Source of the DNA: a virus
IMG/VR virus record: IMGVR_UViG_3300046011_004936
Coordinates: 1 to 23,640 of that record
DNA: 23,640 bases
Reading direction: 5' to 3' (one strand)
In this document: positions 8,224-17,443 of the stretch, piece by piece
Layout of the letters: each line of letters begins with the position of its first letter
How positions within the stretch are numbered: the first letter of the stretch is position 1
Made by a program: the position numbers and the translations under genes
Notes under the pieces: model-generated
Database searches by the model: none
What the model saw: the letters and a program-made list of their open reading frames with translations, nothing else
Told to the model about the DNA's origin: nothing

Positions 8224-8831
8224 TGCGCGTCAGGGTCCACCTCCGCGGGTCGCTTCGCTCCATCCATGATGGCGTGATCGAGGTCGTCGCCGAGACGGCG
8301 GCCGAAGCCATCGACGCCGTGACCAGCCAGCTGCCCGGCTTCAAGCCCGACGCCAACGGGCGCAAGTCCATCAGGGTCGGCGGGCACCCGACGGAAGCGT
8401 CCCTCTACGAGCCGCTCGAGACGACTGATCTTCACCTCTTCCCGCAGATGGCGGGCGGCAAGAAGGTCGGCGTCGTTCAGATCGTGATCGGCGTCGTGTT
8501 GATCGTCGCGACCATCTTCTCGATGGGCGGTACAGCAGGCTTCTCTGGCGCCTACGGGGCCGTCCTGGCGGGCGGTGGCACCTTCGCCCAGACGCTGGCC
8601 GTCTCGGTCTTCATGATCGGCGTCTCCACGGCCATCGGTGGCTTGGTCTCACTGCTGATGCCGGCCCCCGGCACGGATAGCCGCAAGGGACAGGCCGACA
8701 GCGCCTACCTCGGCCCAGGCCGGCCTACGGTCGCCATCGGTACGCCGATCAGGGTGATCTACGGCTTCCGCCGGGTCGCCTTCCACATCCTGGCCGTCAA
8801 CATCAACGCGTCCAATACACGGATCTACTAG
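8220..8831 (+). CDS. Tail assembly protein I-like
   Basis: A 203-residue protein of the lambda I type. It opens with a ubiquitin-like strand/helix unit (VRVHLRGSLRS, then AAEAIDAVTSQLPGF, a helix followed by a loop) seen in this family. A long Gly/Ala-rich hydrophobic stretch follows (VGVVQIVIGVVLIVATIFSM to VSTAIGGLVSLLM, about residues 82-145). It ends with NVNINAS-like residues (VNINASNTR). Lambda I helps build the tail tip between K and J; the position here is equivalent. Two start codons are adjacent (ATGATG at 8220); the first overlaps the JAMM gene stop. In lambda, J follows directly, but here a phosphoesterase gene comes next and overlaps the stop (TAGTG). Confidence 0.82.
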   Translation: MMRVRVHLRGSLRSIHDGVIEVVAETAAEAIDAVTSQLPGFKPDANGRKSIRVGGHPTEASLYEPLETTDLHLFPQMAGGKKVGVVQIVIGVVLIVATIFSMGGTAGFSGAYGAVLAGGGTFAQTLAVSVFMIGVSTAIGGLVSLLMPAPGTDSRKGQADSAYLGPGRPTVAIGTPIRVIYGFRRVAFHILAVNINASNTRIY

Positions 8832-10453
8832 TGAACCTGAGCCAAGTCCCCCACGTCGAGCTGCTCAAGATGGTGCGCAAGGCGGGGGGGCAACGCTCCT
8901 TTGCTCGCAAGAACAACATCCCGCGCACCACGCTGCAGAAGTACCTCAACAAGGGGCGCATTGATCCCTTCGGCCACCGGCCGGCGCCGACCGCGCTCCA
9001 GGCCCCCGCCGGCAGGAGCCGGTTCATCCTCACATCGGCCCAGGACTGCACGCTGGTCCACGACGGCTTCCTGAGCAATCTGGAGGCCTACCGCGACCAT
9101 CTGGCGAAAGACGCGCCCTGCGAACTGATGATCGCCGGCTTCACCTACAACAAGAAGCTGTTCGAGAGCCACGCGAAGCACCAGACCCTCTACCACGAGC
9201 GGGTCACACCCTACCTGGTGGATGAGCGGTTCAGGATCGCCGACCAGGTGGATTTCTGCGGCGAGATGAACACCCTCCCGACCGCTGTCCGACCGCTGTC
9301 GGACTTCCAGACCTACACCCGCGAGCGCTGGGGCATCTTCCCTCACGCCAAGGTCCAGCTGGTCAGCGTCGCGACGATGAAGAACGCGCCACCCAAGCAG
9401 ATCATGACCACCGGCGCGGTGACCATGCCCAACTACATCGCGAAGAAGGCGGGCCTGAAGGCCTCCTTCCACCACGTCTACGGCGCGGTGTTGGTCGAGG
9501 TCGACGACGACGGGACCTTCTTCTGCCGGCACCTGATCGGCGATGAGCAGGACGGGTCATTCTATGACCTGGACGCCTTCGTCTGCGACGGCGAAGTCAG
9601 CCTTGACCACCGCCTGGATGTGTTGGTCCCCGGTGACATCCACGTCGCCCAGATTGACCCGACGATGTCGCGGCTGCTCTTCGACTACTGGCCGACCGAA
9701 GGCCGGGACATCGTCGGCAATCGCCGCTGGAAGCACGGCCTCACCGGCACGTCGATGCTGGACGTGATGAAGCCCAAGCACCTCATGATCCATGACGTGT
9801 CGGACTTCCGGGCTCGGAACCACCATGAGATTGCCGATCCCCATACGCGCTTCACCCACCACATCCAGGGCGTCGAAGCCGTAGAGGCCGAGCTGCGGGA
9901 GGTGGCCGAGTTTCTGAAGGCCATCGAGCGCGACGGCACCCGCGTCGCCATCGTCGACAGCAACCATGACCAGGCGCTGCTCCGCTGGCTGAAGACCGCC
10001 GACTACCGCACCGACCCGGTCAACGCCCGCTTCTTCCTGCAGTGCCAGCTGGCCACCTACGACGCCATCGCCAACCGGGTGTCGTCCTTCTCCGTCTTCG
10101 AGCACGTCATGCGCCGGCACTTCACCGGCGCCAACCTCTCCGCGCAGACCGTCTTCCTCCGTGAGGACGAGAGCTACGAGGTGGGTGGCGTGGAGCAATC
10201 CAACCACGGGCACCGCGGCGCTAACGGCTCGCGGGGCGGCCTGGCCGGCTTCGCCATCATGGCCTCCAAGGTGAATGTCGGGCACGCACACAGCCCCGGG
10301 ATCCAGGACGGGGCCTACCAATCCGGCACCACCTCGCTGCTCGACATGCACTACAACAAGGGGGCGTCATCCTGGGCTCACACGCTGATCGGCCAGTACC
10401 TCAGTGGTAAACGAGTGCTGATCACCGTGATGAACGGCAAGTGGCGGATATAG
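8831..10453 (+). CDS. HTH plus calcineurin-like metallophosphoesterase inserted between I and J
   Basis: A 540-residue protein starting at GTG 8831, overlapping the I-like stop by one base. Residues about 10-43 form a helix-turn-helix of the kind that reads GGQRSFARKNNIPRTTLQKYL. The second half carries metal-binding motifs of calcineurin-like phosphoesterases: GDIH (Asp269, His271), HDVSD (residues 321-325), SNHD (377-380, the family's GNHD), SNHGH (457-461), and GHAH (484-487). The product is probably a Mn- or Zn-dependent phosphodiesterase, perhaps a nuclease, guided to DNA by its N-terminus. HTH-phosphoesterase fusions recur in phages without a settled role. No structural motif explains its place in a tail cassette. 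The following gap has a long inverted repeat. It could be a selfish insertion, a host-takeover nuclease, or a DNA-processing enzyme. Confidence 0.78.
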   Translation: MNLSQVPHVELLKMVRKAGGQRSFARKNNIPRTTLQKYLNKGRIDPFGHRPAPTALQAPAGRSRFILTSAQDCTLVHDGFLSNLEAYRDHLAKDAPCELMIAGFTYNKKLFESHAKHQTLYHERVTPYLVDERFRIADQVDFCGEMNTLPTAVRPLSDFQTYTRERWGIFPHAKVQLVSVATMKNAPPKQIMTTGAVTMPNYIAKKAGLKASFHHVYGAVLVEVDDDGTFFCRHLIGDEQDGSFYDLDAFVCDGEVSLDHRLDVLVPGDIHVAQIDPTMSRLLFDYWPTEGRDIVGNRRWKHGLTGTSMLDVMKPKHLMIHDVSDFRARNHHEIADPHTRFTHHIQGVEAVEAELREVAEFLKAIERDGTRVAIVDSNHDQALLRWLKTADYRTDPVNARFFLQCQLATYDAIANRVSSFSVFEHVMRRHFTGANLSAQTVFLREDESYEVGGVEQSNHGHRGANGSRGGLAGFAIMASKVNVGHAHSPGIQDGAYQSGTTSLLDMHYNKGASSWAHTLIGQYLSGKRVLITVMNGKWRI

Positions 10454-10543
10454 ACCCAAGACTTAGAACCGACCCCACCAAGTTCGCCTCGACCTTCTAA
10501 CCTTGGGCCCCGCATACCCTGTTCTCAATCTCCTGAGAGCAGC
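10454..10543 (+). repeat. Non-coding gap with a long interrupted inverted repeat upstream of J
   Basis: The largest plus-strand gap (90 bases). CCCAAG (10455-10460) and TTAGAA (10463-10468) pair with TTCTAA (10495-10500) and CTTGGG (10502-10507), giving 12 base pairs with a 2x1 internal bulge and a 26-base loop. The left arm begins two bases after the phosphoesterase stop. No U-run follows, so an intrinsic terminator is not supported; an operator, RNA-processing site or junction scar are alternatives. A short GAGAG at 10535-10539 can serve as the ribosome site for the J-like gene at 10544, and TCTC/GAGA (10522-10525/10535-10538) could form a small hairpin over it. Confidence 0.55.
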
Positions 10544-13500
10544 ATGTCGAACTTCCGCGGACGGAAATCTGACGAACCGTACTACATGCGGGACACTATC
10601 CGCAGCACGGATACCATCGAGGCCATCCTGGGCGTCGGTGAAGGCGAGAACTTCGGTCTCGCCCTGGGCCCCAAGTCGCTCTACCTGGGCAAAACCCCGC
10701 TGGTGAACTCGAACGGCGAAGCCAACTTCAATGGCTTCTCGCTCTCGGAATACACCGGTACTGCCCTCGGCAATCCGATCACGCCGAGCCTCGGTGGCTT
10801 CGGTTCACCGCAGACCGTGCAAGTCAACCTGGCGCACAACTCGACCGTCACCCGCCAGGGTGTGTTGACCCAGTACGACTACATGGACCTGCGGTTCGTG
10901 ATCTCGCAGCTGGTCTGGAACAAGGACGATGGGGCGATAGCGCACGAAGCGCTGATCCTGATCGAGCAGAAGGCATCCAACTCAGCAACCTGGCTCCCGG
11001 CCGAACTCGGTGAGACCGAGCAGCCCTACGCCGGCACATTCACCGAGGGCGCCACCGGCGCCACGTCGGGCTACGAACTGGTCAGCACCGGCACCGGCGG
11101 CGTCGGCGGCACCGGAGTCGGCGGCGTCACGCAGGTTGTGACGTTCCCGAACGACGGGCCCATCATCTACCAGTCCGAGACCCCCGGAGCCCCGAGCATC
11201 CCGGGCACCATCTGGATCAACATCTCTGGCCAGCCGAACCACTTCACCGGTGCCGGCTGGGCGCTGCTGGACCCTGACGGCGGCGTCGCCTGGGACGAAA
11301 CCACGCCGCCCGACATGGACGATGATGGTATCCCCGACGGGTCCGACCCGGACATGGACGGCGATGGCACACCCGACCTGGTCGATGTCGATGACGACAA
11401 CGACGGGATCGACGACGAGCCCGATCCCATCCTGCCCGAGTGGGTGTCCTACGGCCAAGTCCGCTACTACAAACCCGCCCTGGTCCCTCCGTCGAACCTC
11501 GATGGTGTCCCCATCGGCTCGGTCTTCGTCCCGATGTCGACGGCTCTGCCGCCCCGCCAGTGGAATGGCAGCAGCTGGGTAACGTCGGCGCTCGAAGACC
11601 TCCCGTCTCTGGGTCTGCCGACCCCTGCGGGCGTGCTCCGCATCTATGACAAGGTGACGAGCCCGGTTGTCCGGGAAATCCGCATCAAGCTGTCACGCAG
11701 GTCGGTTCCTACGGACGTCCGCGTCACGCTGAAGTCTCCCAACACCTTCGGCGGTGGTAAACGCCTGATCACCATTGGGTGGGAGAGCTTCGAAGAGATC
11801 GCAGCGGTCTCGCGGATCTTCCCGAACACTCACATCCTCCACCTGGTCGGCAAGGCCAGCGATCAGCTGAACGGCTTCCCCGAGATGGAGGGGGACATCA
11901 AGGGTCGCATCGTCAAGGTGCCGACTAACTACGACCCGATCACGCGGACCTACGCCGGCGTGTGGGACTTCACCTACAAGCTCGCCTACACCGACAACGG
12001 CGCGTTCTGCACGCAGGACTTCGTCGAGAGCACGCGCTACGGCCTGAGTGCGCTCTACCCGCAGACGGTCAACAAGTCGGCCTTCTACGAATGGGCCCAG
12101 TGGTGTGACGCGCCGGTGCCGAACGGGCAGGGCGGCACCCGCCCGCGCTGGACCTACAACGACGACCTGGCCGAGCCCCGCGCCGCCAAGGAGCAGTCGC
12201 AATACATGGCCGGCGCTTGCGGCGCCCGCCTGATCGACGACGGCAGTGGCAGGGTCGATGTCCTGGTCGACCGCGACGAAGAAATGTCCATCGTCTTCGG
12301 CCCGCAGAACGTGGTCGACGGGGAGTTCATCTACAGCTTCACCGACATCCAGACGCGAGCCAACTGGATCAAGGTCGGGTTCATGAACCCGGCCCTGGAC
12401 TGGGTCGCCGACTACCGCGTGGTCAAGGACCAGGCCCACATCGACGAGTTCGGGCGTATCCCGATGTCGATGATCGCGGCCGGCAAGATCAACGAGTCCG
12501 AGGCCCTGGCATCCGCCCGCCTCCGACTGGTCACCAGCACGACCGAGACCACGATGGTCACGTTCCGAACCAACAGGCTCGGAAAGTTCCTGAAGGTCTT
12601 CAACATCATCGGCATCTGCGATGAGGACATGGGCTGGGGCATCGGCGGGCGTATCCGCGCGAAGGTCAGCGCACGTAGCGTCACCCTCCGCGACGCCATC
12701 ACGCTCGAGGCCGGTGTCACCTACACCGCCACCTTCAACTACGCCGCACCGGCTGAGCTGGAAGGGGAGTCGGTCGTCGGCGTCATTGAGCTGCCGATCA
12801 CCTCGGCGGCCGGCACCCACACCACGCTGACGTTCGGCGCCGACCTGCCGGCCAACCTGCCCGAGTTCGCCCAGTTCTCCCTGAACGCCCCGAACCAGAT
12901 CGGTGTCCCCAAGCCGTTCAAAATCCTCAGCATCGTCCGCGCCGACGGCGACGGTGAAGCTGTCGAGATCATGGCTCTGGAGCTAAACCGCAACAAGTGG
13001 GCCTACGTCGACGGGACCATCGACGACATCATCCCCGTCATCGACGGGGTGAACTACAACGGCCCGGTCGCCCGCGTGGGCGGCATCGGCATGTCGGTGA
13101 ACATCCGGCAGTCGACCGGCTCCATCGAACGCGCGCTGCAGATCGTCTGGGAAGCGTCGTCCAATCCGATGACCCAGCGGGTCGAAGTGGAGATGTCGCG
13201 GGACGGCAACCACTTCGCCCTCATCGGCTCGTCCGTCACCGACTTCTTCGAGCTGCCCAACGTCGACTCGGGCATCTACTGGCTTCGACTGACGCGCGTC
13301 CACATCGACGGCCAGCGCCGCAGCCAACCGCAGCTCGCCATGCACCAGGTCGAGAGCGACGTTCGCTCCGTCCCGCCGGTCATGGCCCTGACCCTGGTCG
13401 ACGAACTCAGCAACACGGTCTCGACTTCCACCCAACCGAAGTTCGGCTGGCTGCACGGCGACATCGATCCGAACTTCAAACACTACCAGGTCCAAATCCT

Positions 13501-16500
13501 GGATCCGACGACCTCGGCCGTCCGACGCACGGTCACGACCCCGCTCCGGGAGTTCGTCTACGACTTCGACATGCAGAAGGCTGATGGAGCTGGCGTCGCC
13601 GCCCGTTCCTTCAAGGTCTCGGTCACGAAGATCGACGACTTCGACAACGCTTCGTATGCCAAGACCCTGTCGGTCACGAACCCGACCCCCGCCGCGCCGG
13701 TCCTGACGCTCACTGAAGCCATCGGTGGCGTCACCGTCACGCTGGCGCCTTCGGTGGAGCGAGACGTCCTGGGGGCTCTCCTGTGGCTCTCCACGACCAC
13801 GGGTTTCGACCCGGTGGTCTTCAGCCCAACAGAGGACGCGAACCAGCAGTCCTGGTTCATCGCCGTGCCGACCGGTGAGACCCGCTACGTCCGCGCCGCC
13901 TACTATGACGCCTACGGCAAGGAAGCATCGGGCCTGAACATCTCGGGGCAGGCTTCGTCCTCGACCCTGACCGTCACCGCCGATGATCTCTCGCCCGAGC
14001 TGGTCCAGGAAGGGACTGACGCCGCCGAGGCTCACATGCTCGACGCGATCGATCGCATCGAGCAGGCGGTCACCACCGAACGTGCCGGCCTGATCAACGG
14101 CAAGCCGGGGTCTTACGTCCTGGCCAAGCAGATCAGCGACGAAGCCGTGACCCGCGCTCTGGCGCTCACCAGCGAAGCTACCGCCCGTAGTACCGCCATC
14201 GCGACCGAGGTGACCAACCGCGCCGCGGCGATCCTGGCCGAGACCAACGCCAGGGGCACCGCCGTCACCAATGAGGTGACCGCTCGGACTGACGCCGACA
14301 CCGCGTTGTCTGGCCAGATCAGCACGGTTGCCGCCAACCTCTCGACGGAGACCACCAACCGCACCGCCGCTGTGACCGCAGAAGCTGACGCACGCGCCTC
14401 GGCTGACACGGCTGAGGCGACAACCCGGAGCCTGCTGGCTACTCAGGTACGCGGGGCCTACACCGGCAACGACCTGACCCTGGTCACGACCGGTCTGATC
14501 TACTCGGAGCGTACCGCACGCACCAACGCCGACAACGCCCTGGCCACTCAGATCACGCTGCTGACGGCCGGCGCCGGCGAGCAATTCGACCCACTGAAAA
14601 TCTGGTACTTCGACACCAGCGTCGAAGGCTGGGACGGCAACGGCACGCCCGTCGCCACGGCTGGTTGGCTGCGGCCGGCGAACCACGCCAGCGCGGCTTA
14701 CGTCTTCTCGGCAGTCGGCATCGCCGCTGACTCGTCGAAGTACAGCCAGGTTCGTATGCGCGTCCGCAAGACCGGTGCGCCGACCTGGGCCGGCTTCCTG
14801 TGGTGGAGAGGTGTCGGTGACACCACCTGGGACGCGGCCCGCCGCGTTGCCCTGACCGCGCCGACCTACGACGCAAACGGGATCGGCCTGGTCACCGTCA
14901 GCCCGACCTGGACCGGCACGATCGATCGGATCCGGGTCGACATGTCGGCCGCCCAAACCGCGACCGATGCGCTGGAACTGGACTGGGTCTCCATCGGTCG
15001 GCCGTCGCCGGGTGCGTCGAGCGCCGCTCTGCTGGAAGAGCAGACCGCCCGCGCCAACGCCGACAGCGCCATCGCGACCGACGTCCTCACCTTGACGGCG
15101 ACCGTGAGTGGCAACACCAGCGCAATCACGGCCGAGCAGACCGCCCGTACCAACGCCGACGCTGCCGAGGTCACGTCTCGCCAGGCGCTGTCCGCGAAGC
15201 TGACCGGCCTGAACAACCCGGCCGCCGCAACCCTCGCTGGCCTGACTGCTGGTCTGGTCTTCGACGAACGCACCGCCCGGGTCTCCGCGGATGGTGTCTT
15301 GGCGACTGCGACCGCCCTGGTTCAGGCAAACCTGAACACGACCAACGCCAACGTCACCAGCGAGCAAACTGCCCGCGTCAACGCCGACAACGCTCTGGCG
15401 AGTGACATCTCGACGGTCACCGCGACGGCCAACGCCAAGAACAAGACGTTCCGCCAGGCCACGGCACCCGCTTCGGGAATGATCACCGGCGACGTCTGGT
15501 ATGACAGCGACGACTCGAACAAGCCGTACCGCTACGACGGCAGCACCTGGACGGCCACCGACGATAGCCGCATCGCGGTCAACACCTCGGCCTTGACCAC
15601 CGAGACCAACGCCCGGGTCAACGCCGACGCCGCCCTGACGACCACGATCAATAACGTCTCGGCCGTCGCCAACGCCAAGAACAAGAGCTTCCGCCAGGCC
15701 TCTGAACCTACGACCGGCATGACCAGCGGCGACATCTGGTTCGACAGCGACGACGCGAACAAGGCCTACCGCTTCGACGGGTCGATCTGGGCGGCCACGT
15801 CCGACACCCGGATCGCAGGCAACGCGGCTGACATCATCACCGAAGCCGCGGCACGCGCGACTGCGGTCAGCGCCGAGGCAACCGCGCGACAGGCGCTGTC
15901 AACGAAGCTGACCGGCCTGGCTGATCCGAGCGGAGCTACGCTCGCGGGTCTCTCGGCTGGCCTGATCTACGACGAACGCACCGCCAGGGTCAGCGCCGAC
16001 GGGGCTTCGGCGACGCTGATCACCGCGCTGCAAACCCTGACCGGCACCCATACCTCCGACATCGCGACCGAGATCACGGCGCGAACCAGCGCCGACGCCG
16101 CCGCGGCGAGCCGGATCGACAGCCTGTACGCCGGCCTGAACCCGCTCGCGGGCTACAGCTTCGATCCGACCCACCAACTATGGCCGGTCGCCAACCCGCT
16201 GCCGACCAACATCATCGCCAGCGGGACGGCGCCGATCACCACGCGGGTCACCACCGGTCTGATCTACGGCGAGAAGGCCCTCAAGGGAGCCGCCATCGCG
16301 GTGACCCCGACCGGCTACCAGCGCCAGGCCGCTTCGATGAAGCCGTCGGCGGCGCCGGCCGCCGGGTACGTCGTCTGTGAGTGGGAAGTCACCGTCAACG
16401 CGGGCGACCTGAAGCGCGCCGGCTTCGAGTACCGCCTCAACTATACCAGCGGCTACAAGCGCGCCGTGGTCGAGCTGTTCGCCCAACACGCAACGGTCGC

Positions 16501-17443
16501 GGTCGGCCAGACCTACCGAGGAAGCAAGCTGGTCCAGCTGACCGACGTCTCATCGTCGGGTTCGATCGTCGACCAGACCGACTTCCTCTGGCTGAACAAT
16601 GCCAGCCTGTTCCCGAGCCAGACCACCTCGGTGAAGACGCTGACCTTTCACAAGGTCTTCTGGCGCGAGGCGACGGCTGAGGAAGTGGCGGCTGGCGTCA
16701 CCCTGCCGACCGTCTCAGCTTCCGTCGTCACCAACGCAGCAGCCCTGGTGGACATTAACGGCCGGATGTCGGCGACCTGGGGCGTGGAGCTGAACGCTGG
16801 TCTACGGGTCGCCGGGATCAGGCTGCAAACGGAAGGTGGCGGCGGCACCGTCATTTCGTCGTTCGACGTCGAAGCTGACACGTTCCGCGTCTGGAACGGC
16901 GCTTCGCTGACCCCGGCCTTCGAAGTGTCGGGCGGCGCGGCCTACGTCGGCGGCAACCTGGTCCGCACCGGCAGCGTGCAGTTGGGTGCGCTCAGCTCGA
17001 TCCAGGCCCAGGTCACCGAGACCCAGACCGACATTCCCCACTGGACCACCAGCAAAACACACTTCGGCCAGCTCGACAGCTTCACCTTCACCAGTTCGGG
17101 CGAAGGTAAGGTCTTCATCCAGTGGACCGGCACCATCCAGTGGAACCGGGCCGGCGCCAACCTGGCGGCGATCTATCTCTGCTGGGGAACCTTGTCCCCC
17201 TACCATTCCAGTGGTGATGACCCGATCGTTCGGGACATCCCAATGACGTTGGGCTGGCTCTCCCGCGCCGTCGCCCGCGGCAACGCCAACTCCCAGGCCC
17301 ACAGCATGACGCTGTCGCACCTCGGCACGTTCCCGGCCGGCACCCATACGGTGAAAGTCTGGGGTCACAGCGACATCAACACCAGTGCGCTGCCGGTCTC
17401 CGACGTCGGCAAGTCCTTCCTGATCATGGAGATCAAGCGATGA
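10544..17443 (+). CDS. J-like tail tip attachment / central fibre protein
   Basis: A 2299-residue protein, about twice lambda J (1132). The N-terminal part matches J: DTIRSTDTIEAILGVGEGE and KSLYLGKTPL near the start, RIVKVPTNYDP (455-465) and AYTDNGAFCTQDF. Between them residues about 257-290 hold Asp-rich DxDxDGxxD repeats of thrombospondin type-3 style, a likely calcium-binding insert. Fibronectin-III-like strands follow (about 860-1140). From about 1160 the protein is fibre-like: Ala/Thr/Glu helical repeats (TEVTNRAAAI, TNEVTARTDAD), a jelly-roll-like insert (about 1350-1490), a duplicated Trp/Asp module, a second beta insert (about 1865-2040), and a C-terminal beta domain (about 2165-2299). 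It should close the tube, bind the receptor and trigger ejection. The stop overlaps the next start. The weak ribosome site follows a structured gap. Confidence 0.93.
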   Translation: MSNFRGRKSDEPYYMRDTIRSTDTIEAILGVGEGENFGLALGPKSLYLGKTPLVNSNGEANFNGFSLSEYTGTALGNPITPSLGGFGSPQTVQVNLAHNSTVTRQGVLTQYDYMDLRFVISQLVWNKDDGAIAHEALILIEQKASNSATWLPAELGETEQPYAGTFTEGATGATSGYELVSTGTGGVGGTGVGGVTQVVTFPNDGPIIYQSETPGAPSIPGTIWINISGQPNHFTGAGWALLDPDGGVAWDETTPPDMDDDGIPDGSDPDMDGDGTPDLVDVDDDNDGIDDEPDPILPEWVSYGQVRYYKPALVPPSNLDGVPIGSVFVPMSTALPPRQWNGSSWVTSALEDLPSLGLPTPAGVLRIYDKVTSPVVREIRIKLSRRSVPTDVRVTLKSPNTFGGGKRLITIGWESFEEIAAVSRIFPNTHILHLVGKASDQLNGFPEMEGDIKGRIVKVPTNYDPITRTYAGVWDFTYKLAYTDNGAFCTQDFVESTRYGLSALYPQTVNKSAFYEWAQWCDAPVPNGQGGTRPRWTYNDDLAEPRAAKEQSQYMAGACGARLIDDGSGRVDVLVDRDEEMSIVFGPQNVVDGEFIYSFTDIQTRANWIKVGFMNPALDWVADYRVVKDQAHIDEFGRIPMSMIAAGKINESEALASARLRLVTSTTETTMVTFRTNRLGKFLKVFNIIGICDEDMGWGIGGRIRAKVSARSVTLRDAITLEAGVTYTATFNYAAPAELEGESVVGVIELPITSAAGTHTTLTFGADLPANLPEFAQFSLNAPNQIGVPKPFKILSIVRADGDGEAVEIMALELNRNKWAYVDGTIDDIIPVIDGVNYNGPVARVGGIGMSVNIRQSTGSIERALQIVWEASSNPMTQRVEVEMSRDGNHFALIGSSVTDFFELPNVDSGIYWLRLTRVHIDGQRRSQPQLAMHQVESDVRSVPPVMALTLVDELSNTVSTSTQPKFGWLHGDIDPNFKHYQVQILDPTTSAVRRTVTTPLREFVYDFDMQKADGAGVAARSFKVSVTKIDDFDNASYAKTLSVTNPTPAAPVLTLTEAIGGVTVTLAPSVERDVLGALLWLSTTTGFDPVVFSPTEDANQQSWFIAVPTGETRYVRAAYYDAYGKEASGLNISGQASSSTLTVTADDLSPELVQEGTDAAEAHMLDAIDRIEQAVTTERAGLINGKPGSYVLAKQISDEAVTRALALTSEATARSTAIATEVTNRAAAILAETNARGTAVTNEVTARTDADTALSGQISTVAANLSTETTNRTAAVTAEADARASADTAEATTRSLLATQVRGAYTGNDLTLVTTGLIYSERTARTNADNALATQITLLTAGAGEQFDPLKIWYFDTSVEGWDGNGTPVATAGWLRPANHASAAYVFSAVGIAADSSKYSQVRMRVRKTGAPTWAGFLWWRGVGDTTWDAARRVALTAPTYDANGIGLVTVSPTWTGTIDRIRVDMSAAQTATDALELDWVSIGRPSPGASSAALLEEQTARANADSAIATDVLTLTATVSGNTSAITAEQTARTNADAAEVTSRQALSAKLTGLNNPAAATLAGLTAGLVFDERTARVSADGVLATATALVQANLNTTNANVTSEQTARVNADNALASDISTVTATANAKNKTFRQATAPASGMITGDVWYDSDDSNKPYRYDGSTWTATDDSRIAVNTSALTTETNARVNADAALTTTINNVSAVANAKNKSFRQASEPTTGMTSGDIWFDSDDANKAYRFDGSIWAATSDTRIAGNAADIITEAAARATAVSAEATARQALSTKLTGLADPSGATLAGLSAGLIYDERTARVSADGASATLITALQTLTGTHTSDIATEITARTSADAAAASRIDSLYAGLNPLAGYSFDPTHQLWPVANPLPTNIIASGTAPITTRVTTGLIYGEKALKGAAIAVTPTGYQRQAASMKPSAAPAAGYVVCEWEVTVNAGDLKRAGFEYRLNYTSGYKRAVVELFAQHATVAVGQTYRGSKLVQLTDVSSSGSIVDQTDFLWLNNASLFPSQTTSVKTLTFHKVFWREATAEEVAAGVTLPTVSASVVTNAAALVDINGRMSATWGVELNAGLRVAGIRLQTEGGGGTVISSFDVEADTFRVWNGASLTPAFEVSGGAAYVGGNLVRTGSVQLGALSSIQAQVTETQTDIPHWTTSKTHFGQLDSFTFTSSGEGKVFIQWTGTIQWNRAGANLAAIYLCWGTLSPYHSSGDDPIVRDIPMTLGWLSRAVARGNANSQAHSMTLSHLGTFPAGTHTVKVWGHSDINTSALPVSDVGKSFLIMEIKR
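11312..11428 (+). other. Thrombospondin type-3-like calcium-binding repeats inside the J-like gene
   Basis: The segment encodes successive Asp-rich turns (DMDDDGIPDG, DPDMDGDGTPD, DVDDDNDGIDD) in about 39 residues. This DxDxDGxxD spacing is that of thrombospondin type-3 and related calcium-binding loops, known in bacteria from OmpA-like proteins. It sits in an insert between the first J-like block and the NYDP block. A calcium requirement for tip stability or adsorption is inferred. Confidence 0.72.
15179..15295 (+). repeat. Fibre module B, copy 1 (39 codons)
   Basis: This segment encodes RQALSAKLTG at the start and GLVFDERTARVSADG at the end. Bases 15887-16003 encode a near-identical module (RQALSTKLTG ... 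GLIYDERTARVSADG) with the same length and no gaps, 708 bases downstream. A more distant third copy of the last part (GLIYSERTARTNAD) starts at 14492. These mark internal duplication within the fibre part of the J-like gene. Confidence 0.85.
15431..15817 (+). repeat. Direct tandem duplication in the J-like fibre (period 240 bp)
   Basis: Two 147-base copies, 15431-15577 and 15671-15817, encode NAKNKTFRQA... and NAKNKSFRQA... followed by GDVWYDSDDSNKPYRYDGS and GDIWFDSDDANKAYRFDGS. The period is exactly 240 bases (80 codons), without gaps. The WYDSDDxNKxYRYDG signature is a small beta module often seen in phage fibres. The DNA copies differ at wobble and at some replacement sites, so the duplication is not recent. 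Confidence 0.88.
15887..16003 (+). repeat. Fibre module B, copy 2 (39 codons)
   Basis: The second copy of the module at 15179-15295. It ends with GLIYDERTARVSADG, which keeps ERTARxxAD in all three related copies, so that stretch is probably the start of a trimeric coiled-coil segment. The two modules bracket the 240-base tandem duplication. Confidence 0.85.

Noticed and set aside
10502-10513. Intrinsic terminator after the phosphoesterase gene
   Set aside because: The inverted repeat has a long 26-base loop and no T-run after the right arm.
12983-15367. A 794-codon minus-strand open frame opposite the J-like gene
   Set aside because: It is antisense to conserved J and fibre repeats, with no ribosome site, domain or operon partner.
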